NCBI RefSeq assembly: GCF_040706555.1
Contig: NZ_JAPDRH010000002.1
Span: forward strand, 310,001-374,000
DNA: 64,000 nucleotides
Source of the DNA: Lentisalinibacter salinarum
GTDB lineage: Bacteria; Pseudomonadota; Gammaproteobacteria; Steroidobacterales; Woeseiaceae
Reading direction: 5' to 3'
Under the pieces are notes generated by a model. That model ran no database searches, was not told the DNA's origin, and was given only the letters and a program-made list of their open reading frames with translations. The position numbers and the translations under genes were made by a program. This document shows, in pieces, positions 25,603-34,712 of this stretch. Position 1 is the stretch's first letter, and every line of letters starts with the position of its first letter.

Positions 25603-27147
25603 TTGAGCCAGTACGACTCCATCGTCATCGGCGCCGGCCACAACGGACTCGTCTGCGCCGCCTACCTGGCACGCGGCGGACAGCGTGTGCTCGTGCTCGA
25701 GGCGGGGCCCGCGCCCGGCGGCCTTGCGGCCGGCTACGAGTTCCATCCGGGCTTCCACGCCTCGCCGGCCCACTCGCTGAGCCATTTCTCCGAGCGGGTC
25801 ATCCGCGAACTGGGACTGCGCGGGCACGGCTTCGATCCCGGGTCCTCCCCGCTGCGGACGGTGGCGCTCGCCGAGGATGGATCGCACGTCACGATCGGCG
25901 GCGGCAGGGTCGCCGGCGCCGGCGAGGCCGACGAGGAGGCCTACACGGAGTATCTGCGCCGGCTGCGGCGTTATGCGAAGGCGCTCTCTCCGTTCTGGCA
26001 CAAGACCATGCCCCGGATCGGCGCGGCCGGTCTGGCCAACGCCATGACCTTCGCCCACATCGGCCTGAACATCCGCCGCATGGGCAGGCAGGACATGCAG
26101 GAATTCCTGCGTGTCGCCTCCCTGCCGACGCGGGACCTGATGGACGAGTTGTTCGCCAGCGACCTGCTGAAAGCCGCCCTGAGCTGGGACGGCCTCATTG
26201 GCGGCAAGATGGCACCCCGATCACCGAACGGCGCGGTGCTTGCCATGCTCTATCGGATGGCCGGCGAATCGAAGGGCGAGCATGCGCTGCCGGCGAGCGG
26301 GATACCGGGGCTGGTCGCCGCCCTGGAGGCGGCGGCGAAGCAGGCGGCTGCGCAGATCCGCTACGGGGCCCGGGTCGAGCGGATACTGATCGACGGCGAC
26401 GAGGAAGGCCTGCGTGCGACCGGCGTCAGGCTGGCGGACGGGACCGAGGTCGGGGCCAGGCGTATTGTCTCGGCCGCCGATCCGCAGCGGACATTCCTGG
26501 AACTCGTGGGGGTCGACAACCTGGAGATCGACTTCACGAACCGGATCCGGCGACTGCGCTGCGACGGCTACGTCGCCAAGCTGCACCTGGCGCTGGACGC
26601 GCTGCCGGAGTTCCGCGGGCTGGACCGGCCGGACGGACGGATGATCATAGCGCCCACCATGGACGCCATCGAATTCGCTTTCGACGATGCGAAATACGGC
26701 GACTGCCCCGCTCATCCCGTGATGGAGATCGTGATACCGACACTGCACGATCCCTCCGCCGCACCCGACGGCCGGCACGTGCTCTCCGCCCACGTCATGT
26801 ACGTGCCCCGGCGCCTGCGCGGGGGATGGAGCGACCAGGCACGCGAACGCATGCGGGAACGCTCGATCGACACGATCGCGCGTTACGCGCCGGACATCCG
26901 CGAGCATATCCTGCACGCGGAATTCCTGACGCCGGCGGACATCGAGGCCCGGTTCAACGTTACCGGCGGCCACTGGCACCATACCGAGTTCGCGATGGAC
27001 CAGCTGCTGATGATGCGCCCGACCTACGGCGCCGCCCAGTACGCGACCCCGGTGCCGGGGCTCTTTCTCTGCGGCGCGGGCTCCCATCCGGGCGGCGACC
27101 TGACCGGCGCGCCGGGCCGCAATGCCGCCCGGGAGATACTGGGATGA
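25603..27147 (+). CDS. FAD-dependent oxidoreductase, PYROXD2/CrtI-like (first copy)
   Basis: A 514-residue flavoprotein of the phytoene-desaturase-like amine-oxidase fold. The dinucleotide-binding motif at the start is VIGAGHNGLVCAAYLARGG, and the C-terminal FAD-closing segment LFLCGAGSHPGGDLTGAPGR is intact. The PYROXD2-like group is widespread and its substrates are unknown. No carotenoid genes are adjacent, so a CrtI function is unlikely. The start is TTG at 25603, because the Rossmann motif begins nine residues later and there is no ATG or GTG close by. It is followed after 13 bases by a paralogue, then by a GcvT-family gene, which implies a shared pathway. Confidence 0.88.
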   Translation: MSQYDSIVIGAGHNGLVCAAYLARGGQRVLVLEAGPAPGGLAAGYEFHPGFHASPAHSLSHFSERVIRELGLRGHGFDPGSSPLRTVALAEDGSHVTIGGGRVAGAGEADEEAYTEYLRRLRRYAKALSPFWHKTMPRIGAAGLANAMTFAHIGLNIRRMGRQDMQEFLRVASLPTRDLMDELFASDLLKAALSWDGLIGGKMAPRSPNGAVLAMLYRMAGESKGEHALPASGIPGLVAALEAAAKQAAAQIRYGARVERILIDGDEEGLRATGVRLADGTEVGARRIVSAADPQRTFLELVGVDNLEIDFTNRIRRLRCDGYVAKLHLALDALPEFRGLDRPDGRMIIAPTMDAIEFAFDDAKYGDCPAHPVMEIVIPTLHDPSAAPDGRHVLSAHVMYVPRRLRGGWSDQARERMRERSIDTIARYAPDIREHILHAEFLTPADIEARFNVTGGHWHHTEFAMDQLLMMRPTYGAAQYATPVPGLFLCGAGSHPGGDLTGAPGRNAAREILG

Positions 27148-27160
27148 CGGAGGCCCGGGG

Positions 27161-28780
27161 ATGAAGCGCTACGACGCAGTCGTCATCGGCGCCGGCCACA
27201 ACGGGCTGGCGAACGCAGCCTACCTGGCCAAGGCGGGCCTCGACGTCGTGGTGCTGGAGAAGAACGACTACATCGGCGGCGCCGCTGTCTCGCGGGAGTT
27301 GCACGAGGGCTGGACCTACTCCAACTGCTCCTACGTCTGCAGCATGATGCGCCAGGCGATCCACCGCGATCTCGACCTCGGACGCCACGGCCTGCTGCTC
27401 GTGCCCTACCTCGGTACCGTCAATTTCGGCGACGACGACGAACGGCTGTTCTCCTATCACGACGAGGAAGCCGCGCACCTGGAGCTGAAACGCCACTCAC
27501 CCCACGACGCGGACGCCATGCACCGCTTCCAGACGGACCTGATGCGCTACTCGCAGCTCATCCGCAAGACGCTCATGCGCACGCCGCCGGACCCGGCCTC
27601 GTTCCGGCCGCGGGACATCATGGAGATCCTCTACCTCGCGAAGCAGTTCTGGTCGCTCGGCGAGAAGGAACTCTACGAGTACGTGCGTTTCTTCACCATG
27701 AGTGCCGCCGATTTCCTCGAGGACTATTTCGAAAACGAACTGATCAAGGGCGCGATGGCGAGCCCGGGGATCATCGGCACGGCGCTCGGCGTCTATTCGC
27801 CCGGCTCCGCCTACATCCTGCTGCATCACGTGATGGGCGACGTGGACGGCAATATCGGCGCCTGGGGTCTCGCCCGCGGCGGCATGGGCGCCATCTCCCA
27901 CGCCATCGCCTCGGCGCTGCGCGAGCACGGCGGCGAAATCCGTACCGAGGCCGGCGTGCAGCAGATCCTGGTGGAAGACGGCAAGGCGGTGGGCGTCGCG
28001 CTCGAGAACGGCGACGAGGTCCGCGCCGGTATCGTGGTCTCCAACCTGGACGCGAAGCGCACCTTCACGCAGATCATGGACCGCTCGGATCTGCCGGACG
28101 GCATCTACGAGAAGGCGAAGCACTTCAAGATCCGCGGCTCCTCTGGCAAGGTCAATATCGCATTGTCAGACATGCCGAAATTCACCGGTGTCCCGGACAA
28201 CCCGTATCTGAACCGCGGCGGGCAGGCCTTCACCGGCACGCTCGAGACGATGGAACGCGCCTACGACTGCTGGAAACGCGGCCGCTGGTCCGACGACCCG
28301 TTCATCGAGTCCGTCATACCCTCCGCCTGGGACCCGACGGTGGCGCCGCCCGGGCAGCACTGGATGTCGAACTTCATCCAGTACTGCCCGCCGACACTGG
28401 CGGACGGTCCCTGGACGCCGGAGAAACGCGACGCGTTCGGACAGACGGTCATCGACAAGATCGAGCGCTACAGTCCCGGGTTCCGTGACCTGATCGTGCA
28501 CATGGAGGTACGCACGCCCCACGAGATCGAGAACGAGATCGGCCTGACCGAGGGTAATATCTTCCAGGGCGAGCTCACCATCGATCAGCTGTTCTTCAAC
28601 CGCCCCTTCCCCGGCTACGGGCAGTACCGCATGCCGGTGAAGAACCTCTACATGAGCGGCTCCTCCACTCATCCAGGCGGCGGCGTATCGGCGGCCTGCG
28701 GTGCGAACTCCGCCCGCGAGATCCTGCGCGATCTCCGGCGCCCGAACACCGTGCCGCAAGACGACTTCAGCGACGAGTGA
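27161..28780 (+). CDS. FAD-dependent oxidoreductase, PYROXD2/CrtI-like (second copy)
   Basis: A 539-residue paralogue of the preceding protein, with VIGAGHNGLANAAYLAKAG near the start, the flavin-linked VVLEKNDYIGGAA and the closing NLYMSGSSTHPGGGVSAACG. The two tandem copies are clearly diverged (for example in the substrate-domain loops), so they may act as partners or on successive substrates. The ATG at 27161 is preceded by GGAGG with longer spacing. The stop TGA is followed two bases later by the ATG of the GcvT-family gene at 28783. Confidence 0.88.
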   Translation: MKRYDAVVIGAGHNGLANAAYLAKAGLDVVVLEKNDYIGGAAVSRELHEGWTYSNCSYVCSMMRQAIHRDLDLGRHGLLLVPYLGTVNFGDDDERLFSYHDEEAAHLELKRHSPHDADAMHRFQTDLMRYSQLIRKTLMRTPPDPASFRPRDIMEILYLAKQFWSLGEKELYEYVRFFTMSAADFLEDYFENELIKGAMASPGIIGTALGVYSPGSAYILLHHVMGDVDGNIGAWGLARGGMGAISHAIASALREHGGEIRTEAGVQQILVEDGKAVGVALENGDEVRAGIVVSNLDAKRTFTQIMDRSDLPDGIYEKAKHFKIRGSSGKVNIALSDMPKFTGVPDNPYLNRGGQAFTGTLETMERAYDCWKRGRWSDDPFIESVIPSAWDPTVAPPGQHWMSNFIQYCPPTLADGPWTPEKRDAFGQTVIDKIERYSPGFRDLIVHMEVRTPHEIENEIGLTEGNIFQGELTIDQLFFNRPFPGYGQYRMPVKNLYMSGSSTHPGGGVSAACGANSAREILRDLRRPNTVPQDDFSDE

Positions 28781-28782
28781 CC

Positions 28783-29994
28783 ATGAGTACCGAGAGCACC
28801 CGGATCAACGATCGATACGCCGGCGAGCGCCTGAAGCGCTCCCCCTTCTACCCGAGGCAGGAGGAGCTGAACATCCGTGAGGCCTGGTCGGCATGGAACG
28901 GCTACAAGTTCGCCGAGTACTACTACGACACCGAGTACGAATATTTCTGCGTGCGCAATCTGTGCGGCACCTACGACATCTGCCCGATGCAGAAATACGA
29001 GATCCGCGGCGCCGACGCGGCGGCCATGCTGAACCGGATGGTCACCCGGGACATCGGCAGGATCCGCCTCGACCGGGTCGCCTACTCCGTCTGGTGCACG
29101 GACGAGGGCCGCATGATCGACGACGGCACCATCTTCCGGCTGGCCGAGGACCGCTTCATGCTGACCTGCGGCAGCCCCTGCACGGCCTGGCTGGCCCGAA
29201 GCGCATTCGGCTACGACGATGTCACGGTCACGGACATCACCGACGACCTCGCAGCGCTGTCGCTGCAGGGCCCCACCTCCTGCGCCGTGCTGAAGAAGAT
29301 GGGGCTCCAGGGTATTGAGCAGGCGAAGCCCTTCGACATCCGGCACTTCCCCTACCGCGGCGAGTCCCTGATGGTCTCGCGCACTGGCTTCACGGGCGAT
29401 CTCGGCTACGAACTCTGGATACCCCGACACCTCGGACTGCAGATGTGGGACGACCTGTATGCCGCCGGCGCCGACTACGGCATACAGCCCTACGGCGAGG
29501 CCGCGACCAATATGGCCCGCCTCGAGGCAGGCTTCATCATGCCGGCGATGGAATTCAACGAGGCCTTGCGCACGGTGCACTTCGAACACGACCAGACTCC
29601 CTTCGAGCTCAACCTCGGCTGGCTGGTCGACTTCCGCAAGCCCCATTTCAACGGCCGCAGCGCATTGCTGGAGGAGCGGCGTCGGGGGCCGAAGTACACG
29701 CTGGCGAAACTCGACGTCGAAGGGAATCGGCAGGCGGGCGGCTCGTACATCTACGCTAACCGGCGTTGCACGCGGGAGGTCGGCTATGTCACATCCGCCA
29801 TGTGGTCGCCGGCGGTCAAGGCGAATATCGCGCTGGCTATGATCCGGACCGAGTACCTGGACGGGCCGCTGTGGGCGGAGATCTACTACGAGAAGGAACT
29901 GCGCCAGTACAGCCGCGTCGCCCGCTGTCTTCGTCGCGACAAGCCCTTCTGGACGCCGGCCCGCGCCCGCGCCACGCCGCCCCCGGACTACTGA
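28783..29994 (+). CDS. GcvT-family aminomethyltransferase-like protein
   Basis: A 403-residue folate-binding protein of the GcvT/DmdA/DMGDH family. It contains YDICPMQKYEIRGADAAAML, the residue stretch RTGFTGDLGYELWIP and a C-terminal barrel (VGYVTSAMWSPAVKANIALA) characteristic of T-proteins. Such enzymes move a one-carbon unit from a methylated amine or sulfonium compound to tetrahydrofolate. Sister genes encode two FAD oxidoreductases and a PuuB-like oxidase, so catabolism of a methylated amine or a DMSP-like compound is an attractive, unproven idea. ATG at 28783 is preferred to the GTG at 28777, which overlaps the upstream stop. Confidence 0.87.
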   Translation: MSTESTRINDRYAGERLKRSPFYPRQEELNIREAWSAWNGYKFAEYYYDTEYEYFCVRNLCGTYDICPMQKYEIRGADAAAMLNRMVTRDIGRIRLDRVAYSVWCTDEGRMIDDGTIFRLAEDRFMLTCGSPCTAWLARSAFGYDDVTVTDITDDLAALSLQGPTSCAVLKKMGLQGIEQAKPFDIRHFPYRGESLMVSRTGFTGDLGYELWIPRHLGLQMWDDLYAAGADYGIQPYGEAATNMARLEAGFIMPAMEFNEALRTVHFEHDQTPFELNLGWLVDFRKPHFNGRSALLEERRRGPKYTLAKLDVEGNRQAGGSYIYANRRCTREVGYVTSAMWSPAVKANIALAMIRTEYLDGPLWAEIYYEKELRQYSRVARCLRRDKPFWTPARARATPPPDY

Positions 29995-30041
29995 GCCACA
30001 CAGCTGTGGTAGCTTCTGTACTCCGGTGGGAGGGGATGAAG

Positions 30042-30833
30042 ATGCGTGCAACCGAGTTCGTGAGCAGTTATTTCGACGCCTGGAACCACCGCGACCCGGT
30101 CGCCGTGGCCGACCACCTGGCCCGCGATGGCCTGTACTGGGACGTACCGGAGAACCGGCGCAGCTCCCACGATGAGCTGGTCGTGGCGCTGCGGGAGTTC
30201 TTCTCCGCCTATCGGCACCGCTACGAGTTGATCGGCGAGATCGTCGAGGGGCCGGCGACCATCGCCTTCCAGTACCGCATGTGCCCACTCGACTGCAGCG
30301 GTCGCCGCGGCGGCCCGGCGCAGCCCATACAGGGCGCGGAGTTCATCACCCTGCATGGCGATGCCGCCGCGACGATCCATGACTATTACGAGCTTCCGGC
30401 CACGGGCCGCACGCCCGGCAAGGCGCAGCCGGTGTCCGCTCTGCCCGGCAGAGGGAAGTACGCGAAGTCCGGTTTGACCGCCGCACAGCTCTCCGCGCAC
30501 CGGCAGCGTCTCGAGACGGTCATGGTCTCCCGGCAGGCCTGGCTCCGCTCCGATCTGACGTTACCGAAACTCGCGAGGCTGGTGGGCTGCTCCGTGAATC
30601 ATCTGTCCCAGGTCATCAATGCCGGCTTCGGGATGACTTTCTTCGACTACGTGAACCGGTACCGGGTCGAGCATGCGAAGCGGATGCTCGCGGATACGAG
30701 CGGCGACGAGGGCGCAATACTGAATATCGCTTTCGCGGCCGGCTTCAACTCGAACTCCGCCTTCTATGCGGCATTCCGGAAGTTCGTCGGTCAGACGCCG
30801 GCCCGCTACCGCCGCACGCGGACGGATCACTGA
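30042..30833 (+). CDS. AraC-type regulator with N-terminal SnoaL/NTF2-like domain
   Basis: A 263-residue protein. Residues about 1-120 form a SnoaL/NTF2-like ligand pocket (FVSSYFDAWNHRDPVAVADH). Residues about 145-260 form an AraC-type double helix-turn-helix (LPKLARLVGCSVNHLSQVIN and the second NIAFAAGFNSNSAFYAAFRK). This domain order, a small-molecule-binding SnoaL domain on an AraC DNA-binding domain, is unusual. It likely controls the surrounding flavoprotein/GcvT genes in response to a substrate. The ATG at 30042 has a GGGAGGGG run six bases upstream; the ATG at 30036 directly abuts that run. Confidence 0.87.
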   Translation: MRATEFVSSYFDAWNHRDPVAVADHLARDGLYWDVPENRRSSHDELVVALREFFSAYRHRYELIGEIVEGPATIAFQYRMCPLDCSGRRGGPAQPIQGAEFITLHGDAAATIHDYYELPATGRTPGKAQPVSALPGRGKYAKSGLTAAQLSAHRQRLETVMVSRQAWLRSDLTLPKLARLVGCSVNHLSQVINAGFGMTFFDYVNRYRVEHAKRMLADTSGDEGAILNIAFAAGFNSNSAFYAAFRKFVGQTPARYRRTRTDH

Positions 30834-30897
30834 CCCGCCCGCACGACCGTATGAATACCCGCGCGGACCGCGGCGACATCAGCCAACGGAGGACGCC

Positions 30898-32175
30898 ATG
30901 AGCGGGCTGCAGGACCACACCGGCTCCTATTACGCGGCAACCGTCAACGACGTCACCGACTTCGCGCCGCTGCGCGGCGCGCAGCGCGCGGATGTGTGCG
31001 TCGTAGGCGCGGGGTTCACCGGTATCTCCACGGCACTGCACCTGGCGGAACGCGGCTACGACGTCCACGTGGTCGAGGCCAACCGGGTCGGCTGGGGTGC
31101 GTCGGGACGAAACGGCGGCCAGATGATCGGCGGCATCTCCGGCGAGGACGTCATCGCCCGGCACTGGGGCCGGGACACGGAGGATCTGTTCGGCGAGCTG
31201 CGCTGGGCCGGGCACGAGATCATCCGCGACCGGGTCGAGCGCTACGGCATCCGCTGCGATCTGAAGTCGGGCTATGTCGACGTCGCCATCCGGGAACGGC
31301 ACCTGCGCGCGCTCGAAGCCGACTACGAGCGGCTGGAGAAAGCGCGCTTCCCGCACGAATTCCGGCTGCTCTCGCGCGAGGAGACCGCGAAGACCATCGG
31401 CACGGAGGCCTATATCGGCGCGCTGCTGAACATGGCCAACGGCCATCTGCATCCGCTGAATCTGTGCATCGGCGAGGCCCGCGCCGCCGTGTCCCGGGGC
31501 GCGACGATTTACGAGAAATCACCCGTGGTGCGGATCGACAAGGGCGAGAGGCCGAGTGTGGTCACCGCCGAGGGCTCGGTGACGGCCGATGCAGTCGTCA
31601 TCGCCGGCAATGCCTATCACGATGCGGAGCCTAAACTCAGGGGCGCTCTCTTCCCCGTCAGGAGCTACATCATCGCCACCGAACCGCTGCCGGAGTCGGT
31701 GGTCGCGAGGATCAACCCGCACGACCTCGCCGTGTGCGACCCCAACTACCTGGTCGAGTACTACCGCCTGAGCGCGGACAAGCGTTTGCTGTTCGGCGGG
31801 CGCAGTGGCTATTCCGGCGAAGATCCGGAGCGCATCAAGCGCAGCCACCGGGCGAAGATGGCGAGGATCTACCCGGAGCTTGCCGACGTCGCCATCGACT
31901 ACGCCTGGGGCGGGACAATCGGCGTGCCGCTGAATCGCGTGCCCCAGCTGGGTCGTGTCTCGCCAAACGTCTACTACTGCCAGGGTTATTCCGGTCACGG
32001 CGTGAACGTGACGCACCTGGCGGGCCAGATCATGGCGGATGCCATCGCCGGCGTCATGGAGCGGTTCGATCTGTTCGCCGCGGTGAAGCCGCGGATCCTG
32101 CCCGGCGCCTATCTCCTGCGCAGGCCGCTGGTCGCGCTGGGAGTGCTCTACCATCGGGTGAAAGACCGCCTGTGA
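30898..32175 (+). CDS. FAD-dependent amine oxidase, PuuB-like (DAO family)
   Basis: A 425-residue DAO-family flavoprotein resembling gamma-glutamylputrescine oxidase. Rossmann motif VCVVGAGFTGISTALHLAE, a conserved VEANRVGWGASGRNGGQMIGG and the closing YYCQGYSGHGVNVTHLAGQ are present. The family oxidises primary or secondary amines with oxygen and releases an aldehyde and ammonia. No gamma-glutamylputrescine synthetase or hydrolase is adjacent, so the substrate may differ. ACGGAGGA lies four bases before the ATG. The stop overlaps the GTG of the following membrane protein gene by four bases. Confidence 0.88.
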   Translation: MSGLQDHTGSYYAATVNDVTDFAPLRGAQRADVCVVGAGFTGISTALHLAERGYDVHVVEANRVGWGASGRNGGQMIGGISGEDVIARHWGRDTEDLFGELRWAGHEIIRDRVERYGIRCDLKSGYVDVAIRERHLRALEADYERLEKARFPHEFRLLSREETAKTIGTEAYIGALLNMANGHLHPLNLCIGEARAAVSRGATIYEKSPVVRIDKGERPSVVTAEGSVTADAVVIAGNAYHDAEPKLRGALFPVRSYIIATEPLPESVVARINPHDLAVCDPNYLVEYYRLSADKRLLFGGRSGYSGEDPERIKRSHRAKMARIYPELADVAIDYAWGGTIGVPLNRVPQLGRVSPNVYYCQGYSGHGVNVTHLAGQIMADAIAGVMERFDLFAAVKPRILPGAYLLRRPLVALGVLYHRVKDRL

Positions 32176-32639
32176 GGGAGGCGATCGCGAGAGCCGACCT
32201 CCACAAGATCCAGCAGACCGTCAAGTGGATCGTCTACGCGCTGCTCATCGCGAACTTCGGCGTCTACATCTACGAGGACGTGGACCGAGCCCTGCATACC
32301 CTGACCGGGGCGTCGTCGCTGCTGGACTGGACCGGCGAATTCGCAACTACCATGGATACCATCGAGGCGATCACCTGGCTGGTCATCATCTTCGCCATCG
32401 AGATCGTCGTCCGCCAACAGGGGCGCGGTGTTATCGGCGGCATGGTCATGACCAGTGCAAAGACCCTGAAGCTGCTCGGCTACGGGATCCTGCTCGTGCT
32501 CGCGGGCTGGTGGGCGTATCTCGGCCACTGGGTCTACACGTGGGATACGTTCGTCTGGATAGCCGGATTCGCCGCCATCGAGATGAATGTCCACGAGTGG
32601 CGCGACGAATTGCTCGATGAGCAAGGCCAAGCCGTTTAG
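32172..32639 (+). CDS. membrane protein of unknown function
   Basis: A 155-residue protein with about four hydrophobic segments (WIVYALLIANFGVYIYED, AITWLVIIFAIEIVV, TLKLLGYGILLVLAGWWAYL and FVWIAGFAAIEMNV). It has no domain I can name; the pattern of charged residues around the helices is like small membrane anchors or channel-like proteins. Start GTG at 32172 overlaps the PuuB-like stop (GTGA), so it is translationally coupled and probably membrane-localises or supports that pathway. Confidence 0.7.
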   Translation: MREAIARADLHKIQQTVKWIVYALLIANFGVYIYEDVDRALHTLTGASSLLDWTGEFATTMDTIEAITWLVIIFAIEIVVRQQGRGVIGGMVMTSAKTLKLLGYGILLVLAGWWAYLGHWVYTWDTFVWIAGFAAIEMNVHEWRDELLDEQGQAV

Positions 32640-32684
32640 CGGCTCGCCACGCGTTGCCGCCGGCAGAGTGCCCCTCCTCGATCC

Positions 32685-33449
32685 CTACCTCTGCGGTTCC
32701 GGCGCCCTCTGCCCGGCTCCCCGCTGACCGAGCCACCGCCGGCTGATGCGGCTGCCGGCGATGACGCCGATCACCGTCGGCAGTATCCACGGGATCACCT
32801 GCCACTGCCCCGGCAGCACTTCGCCGAGGAAACTCCTGCCGCCGAAGGCGAAGAAAGCGGTATAGGCACCGATACCGCTGCCGATGAGCCCGTTCAGGTG
32901 GACGACCACCAGCTCGCGAGGGCTCATGTCCCGCCTCTGCGTCTCCCGAAACATGCCGATGGCAGCGAGCAGGCCGATGCCTCCGAATATGATCAGCAAC
33001 AGATGCCCGAACCACAGACCCATGCCGATGGAGATCACGGCCAGCACGCCGAGTGTCGCGACCAGTATCCGATGCAGCGGACGCGCCAGTTCTCCCGGGT
33101 GCCGACGCTCGCGCAGGGCGGCCGTGCCGTGACGCACGCTCGCGGTCACCAGCACCGAGAGCATCAGAAGGAACAGGCTGCCGGCCCGGTTGCCGGCAGC
33201 GACGCGGCCCGCATTCGCACCGACAGGCAGTCCTTGCGGGAAGCGGATGCCCAGCGGATCCGCGATCATCATCAATGACGCGACGAACGCCGTGACCGCG
33301 ACGGCGTACATGCAGACGACGTAGACCCGCCCGGCGCCGACGTGGAGCGGACTCCCCTTCCTGGCGAAGGCCGGTACCCAGAACAGGAGCAGCGCGATCG
33401 CGCCGATGGCGACGTGGGTGTTGACGAGCAGGCTGTGCAGTGTGGTCAT
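32685..33449 (-). CDS. polytopic membrane protein, DUF2306-like
   Basis: A 254-residue protein with about seven membrane helices and a HGTAALRERRHPGE cytoplasmic loop. It resembles DUF2306-type predicted membrane proteins, with histidines in several helices (NTHVAIGAIALLLFW, GRVYVVCMYAVAV, VVVHLNGLIGSGIGAY). Function unknown. The start at 33449 has GAGAAG upstream and puts a helix at once after the N-terminus. It converges with the upstream membrane protein gene and lies 130 bases from the divergent histidine kinase gene. Confidence 0.78.
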   Translation of the reverse strand: MTTLHSLLVNTHVAIGAIALLLFWVPAFARKGSPLHVGAGRVYVVCMYAVAVTAFVASLMMIADPLGIRFPQGLPVGANAGRVAAGNRAGSLFLLMLSVLVTASVRHGTAALRERRHPGELARPLHRILVATLGVLAVISIGMGLWFGHLLLIIFGGIGLLAAIGMFRETQRRDMSPRELVVVHLNGLIGSGIGAYTAFFAFGGRSFLGEVLPGQWQVIPWILPTVIGVIAGSRISRRWLGQRGAGQRAPEPQR

Positions 33450-33579
33450 GGGGCTCTTCTCATTGCTTGCCTGCAACGGTAGCCACGGCAGCGTTGCGCG
33501 CTAAGTGCCGTTGGTCAGGAATACACACCGTGACTTTCGGCCTATGGCAGATGTGGCCCGGCCGGGCCACAATCGGCCG

Positions 33580-34707
33580 ATGAGCAGCCACTCAGGGGAT
33601 AACCTGCCGGGAGCGGCAGCCGCCTGGATCACGTGGGCGGCCGTCACCGGCTTTGCACTGTTCGTGATCGCGGGCCGCGCCGGCGAGCCGTCCGTCGTAT
33701 TCTGGTCGGCGGCCGTGCTGGCTCTCGTCAATCTCGGCGGCATCGCGATCGGCTCTTCCGACGACGCAGCGCCGAGGCCGGTCCGGCTGACCGCGCTGTG
33801 GCTGCAACCCGTCAGCGCGATTGCCATCGGCATCCTGACGTCGGTCAGCTTCGTGCCCATCTACACCATTATCTGGATCGTGATGGCCGCGGGCTGGTAT
33901 TCACCGCGCACACTCTGGTGGCTCCTGGCCGGGCTGACACTGGTATGGTTCGCGGTCTACGTGCCGGCGATCGGCTATGTGAATGCGGCCATCACCGCGA
34001 CACTGTTCGGTACCTTCCATCTCTTCGCCCTCCTGAGTGCGCGCAGCGCGGTGGAGGCGGATACCGCCCGCCGGGAAGCGGAATCGCTGAACCGGGAACT
34101 GCTGGCCACCCAGCAGCTGCTCGCCGAGGCGTCGCGCCAGGGCGAGCGCACGCGCATCGCCCGCGAGCTGCACGACCTGCTCGGCCATCACCTCACCGCC
34201 CTGTCGATCAACCTGCAGATCGCCGAACGGACGTCGGCGGGACAGAACCGGGAGAAGATCGGCGAATGCCGGGCGCTGGCGCGGCTGCTGCTCAGCGACG
34301 TGCGCGAGGCCGTGAGCACGCTGCGGGACGATAAAGGCCTCGATCTGGAAGCCGCAATCCGCCTGCTGGTGGGCCGCACGCCGCAGCTCGACGTACGCGT
34401 CGACATCGAGGATGCGCTGGAAATCGACGACGTCGGCATCGCCCAGACCCTGCTGCGCTGCGTCCAGGAAGCCGTGACCAATACGCTGCGCCATGCCGGC
34501 GCCCGCGAGTGCCGTATCCGCATCTGGCAGGGGGACGATGCCGTCCATCTCGAGGTTTCCGATGACGGCCGCGTGCTGGGCGAGATCGTCGAGGGCAACG
34601 GCCTTGCCGGCATGCGTGAGCGGCTGCGGGCATTGCAGGGCACGCTGCAGCTCGAGCGTGCGGGAGAGGCGCTGCGCCTCCATGCCCGCGTGCCGCTGCC
34701 GGGCTGA
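33580..34707 (+). CDS. sensor histidine kinase, NarL-type (HisKA_3)
   Basis: A 375-residue kinase with an N-terminal region of about six hydrophobic segments (to about residue 155), a coiled stretch with the dimerisation helix, the phospho-acceptor motif RIARELHDLLGHHLTALSIN (His in ELHDLLGHH) and a C-terminal HATPase with QEAVTNTLRHAGA (N box) and GNGLAGMRERL (G box). The membrane sensor has the seven-helix-like form of DesK-type kinases. It pairs with the response regulator that starts six bases after it. The signal is unknown. The ATG at 33580 places the first helix after a short polar N-terminus. Confidence 0.9.
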   Translation: MSSHSGDNLPGAAAAWITWAAVTGFALFVIAGRAGEPSVVFWSAAVLALVNLGGIAIGSSDDAAPRPVRLTALWLQPVSAIAIGILTSVSFVPIYTIIWIVMAAGWYSPRTLWWLLAGLTLVWFAVYVPAIGYVNAAITATLFGTFHLFALLSARSAVEADTARREAESLNRELLATQQLLAEASRQGERTRIARELHDLLGHHLTALSINLQIAERTSAGQNREKIGECRALARLLLSDVREAVSTLRDDKGLDLEAAIRLLVGRTPQLDVRVDIEDALEIDDVGIAQTLLRCVQEAVTNTLRHAGARECRIRIWQGDDAVHLEVSDDGRVLGEIVEGNGLAGMRERLRALQGTLQLERAGEALRLHARVPLPG

Positions 34708-34712
34708 TTGCC

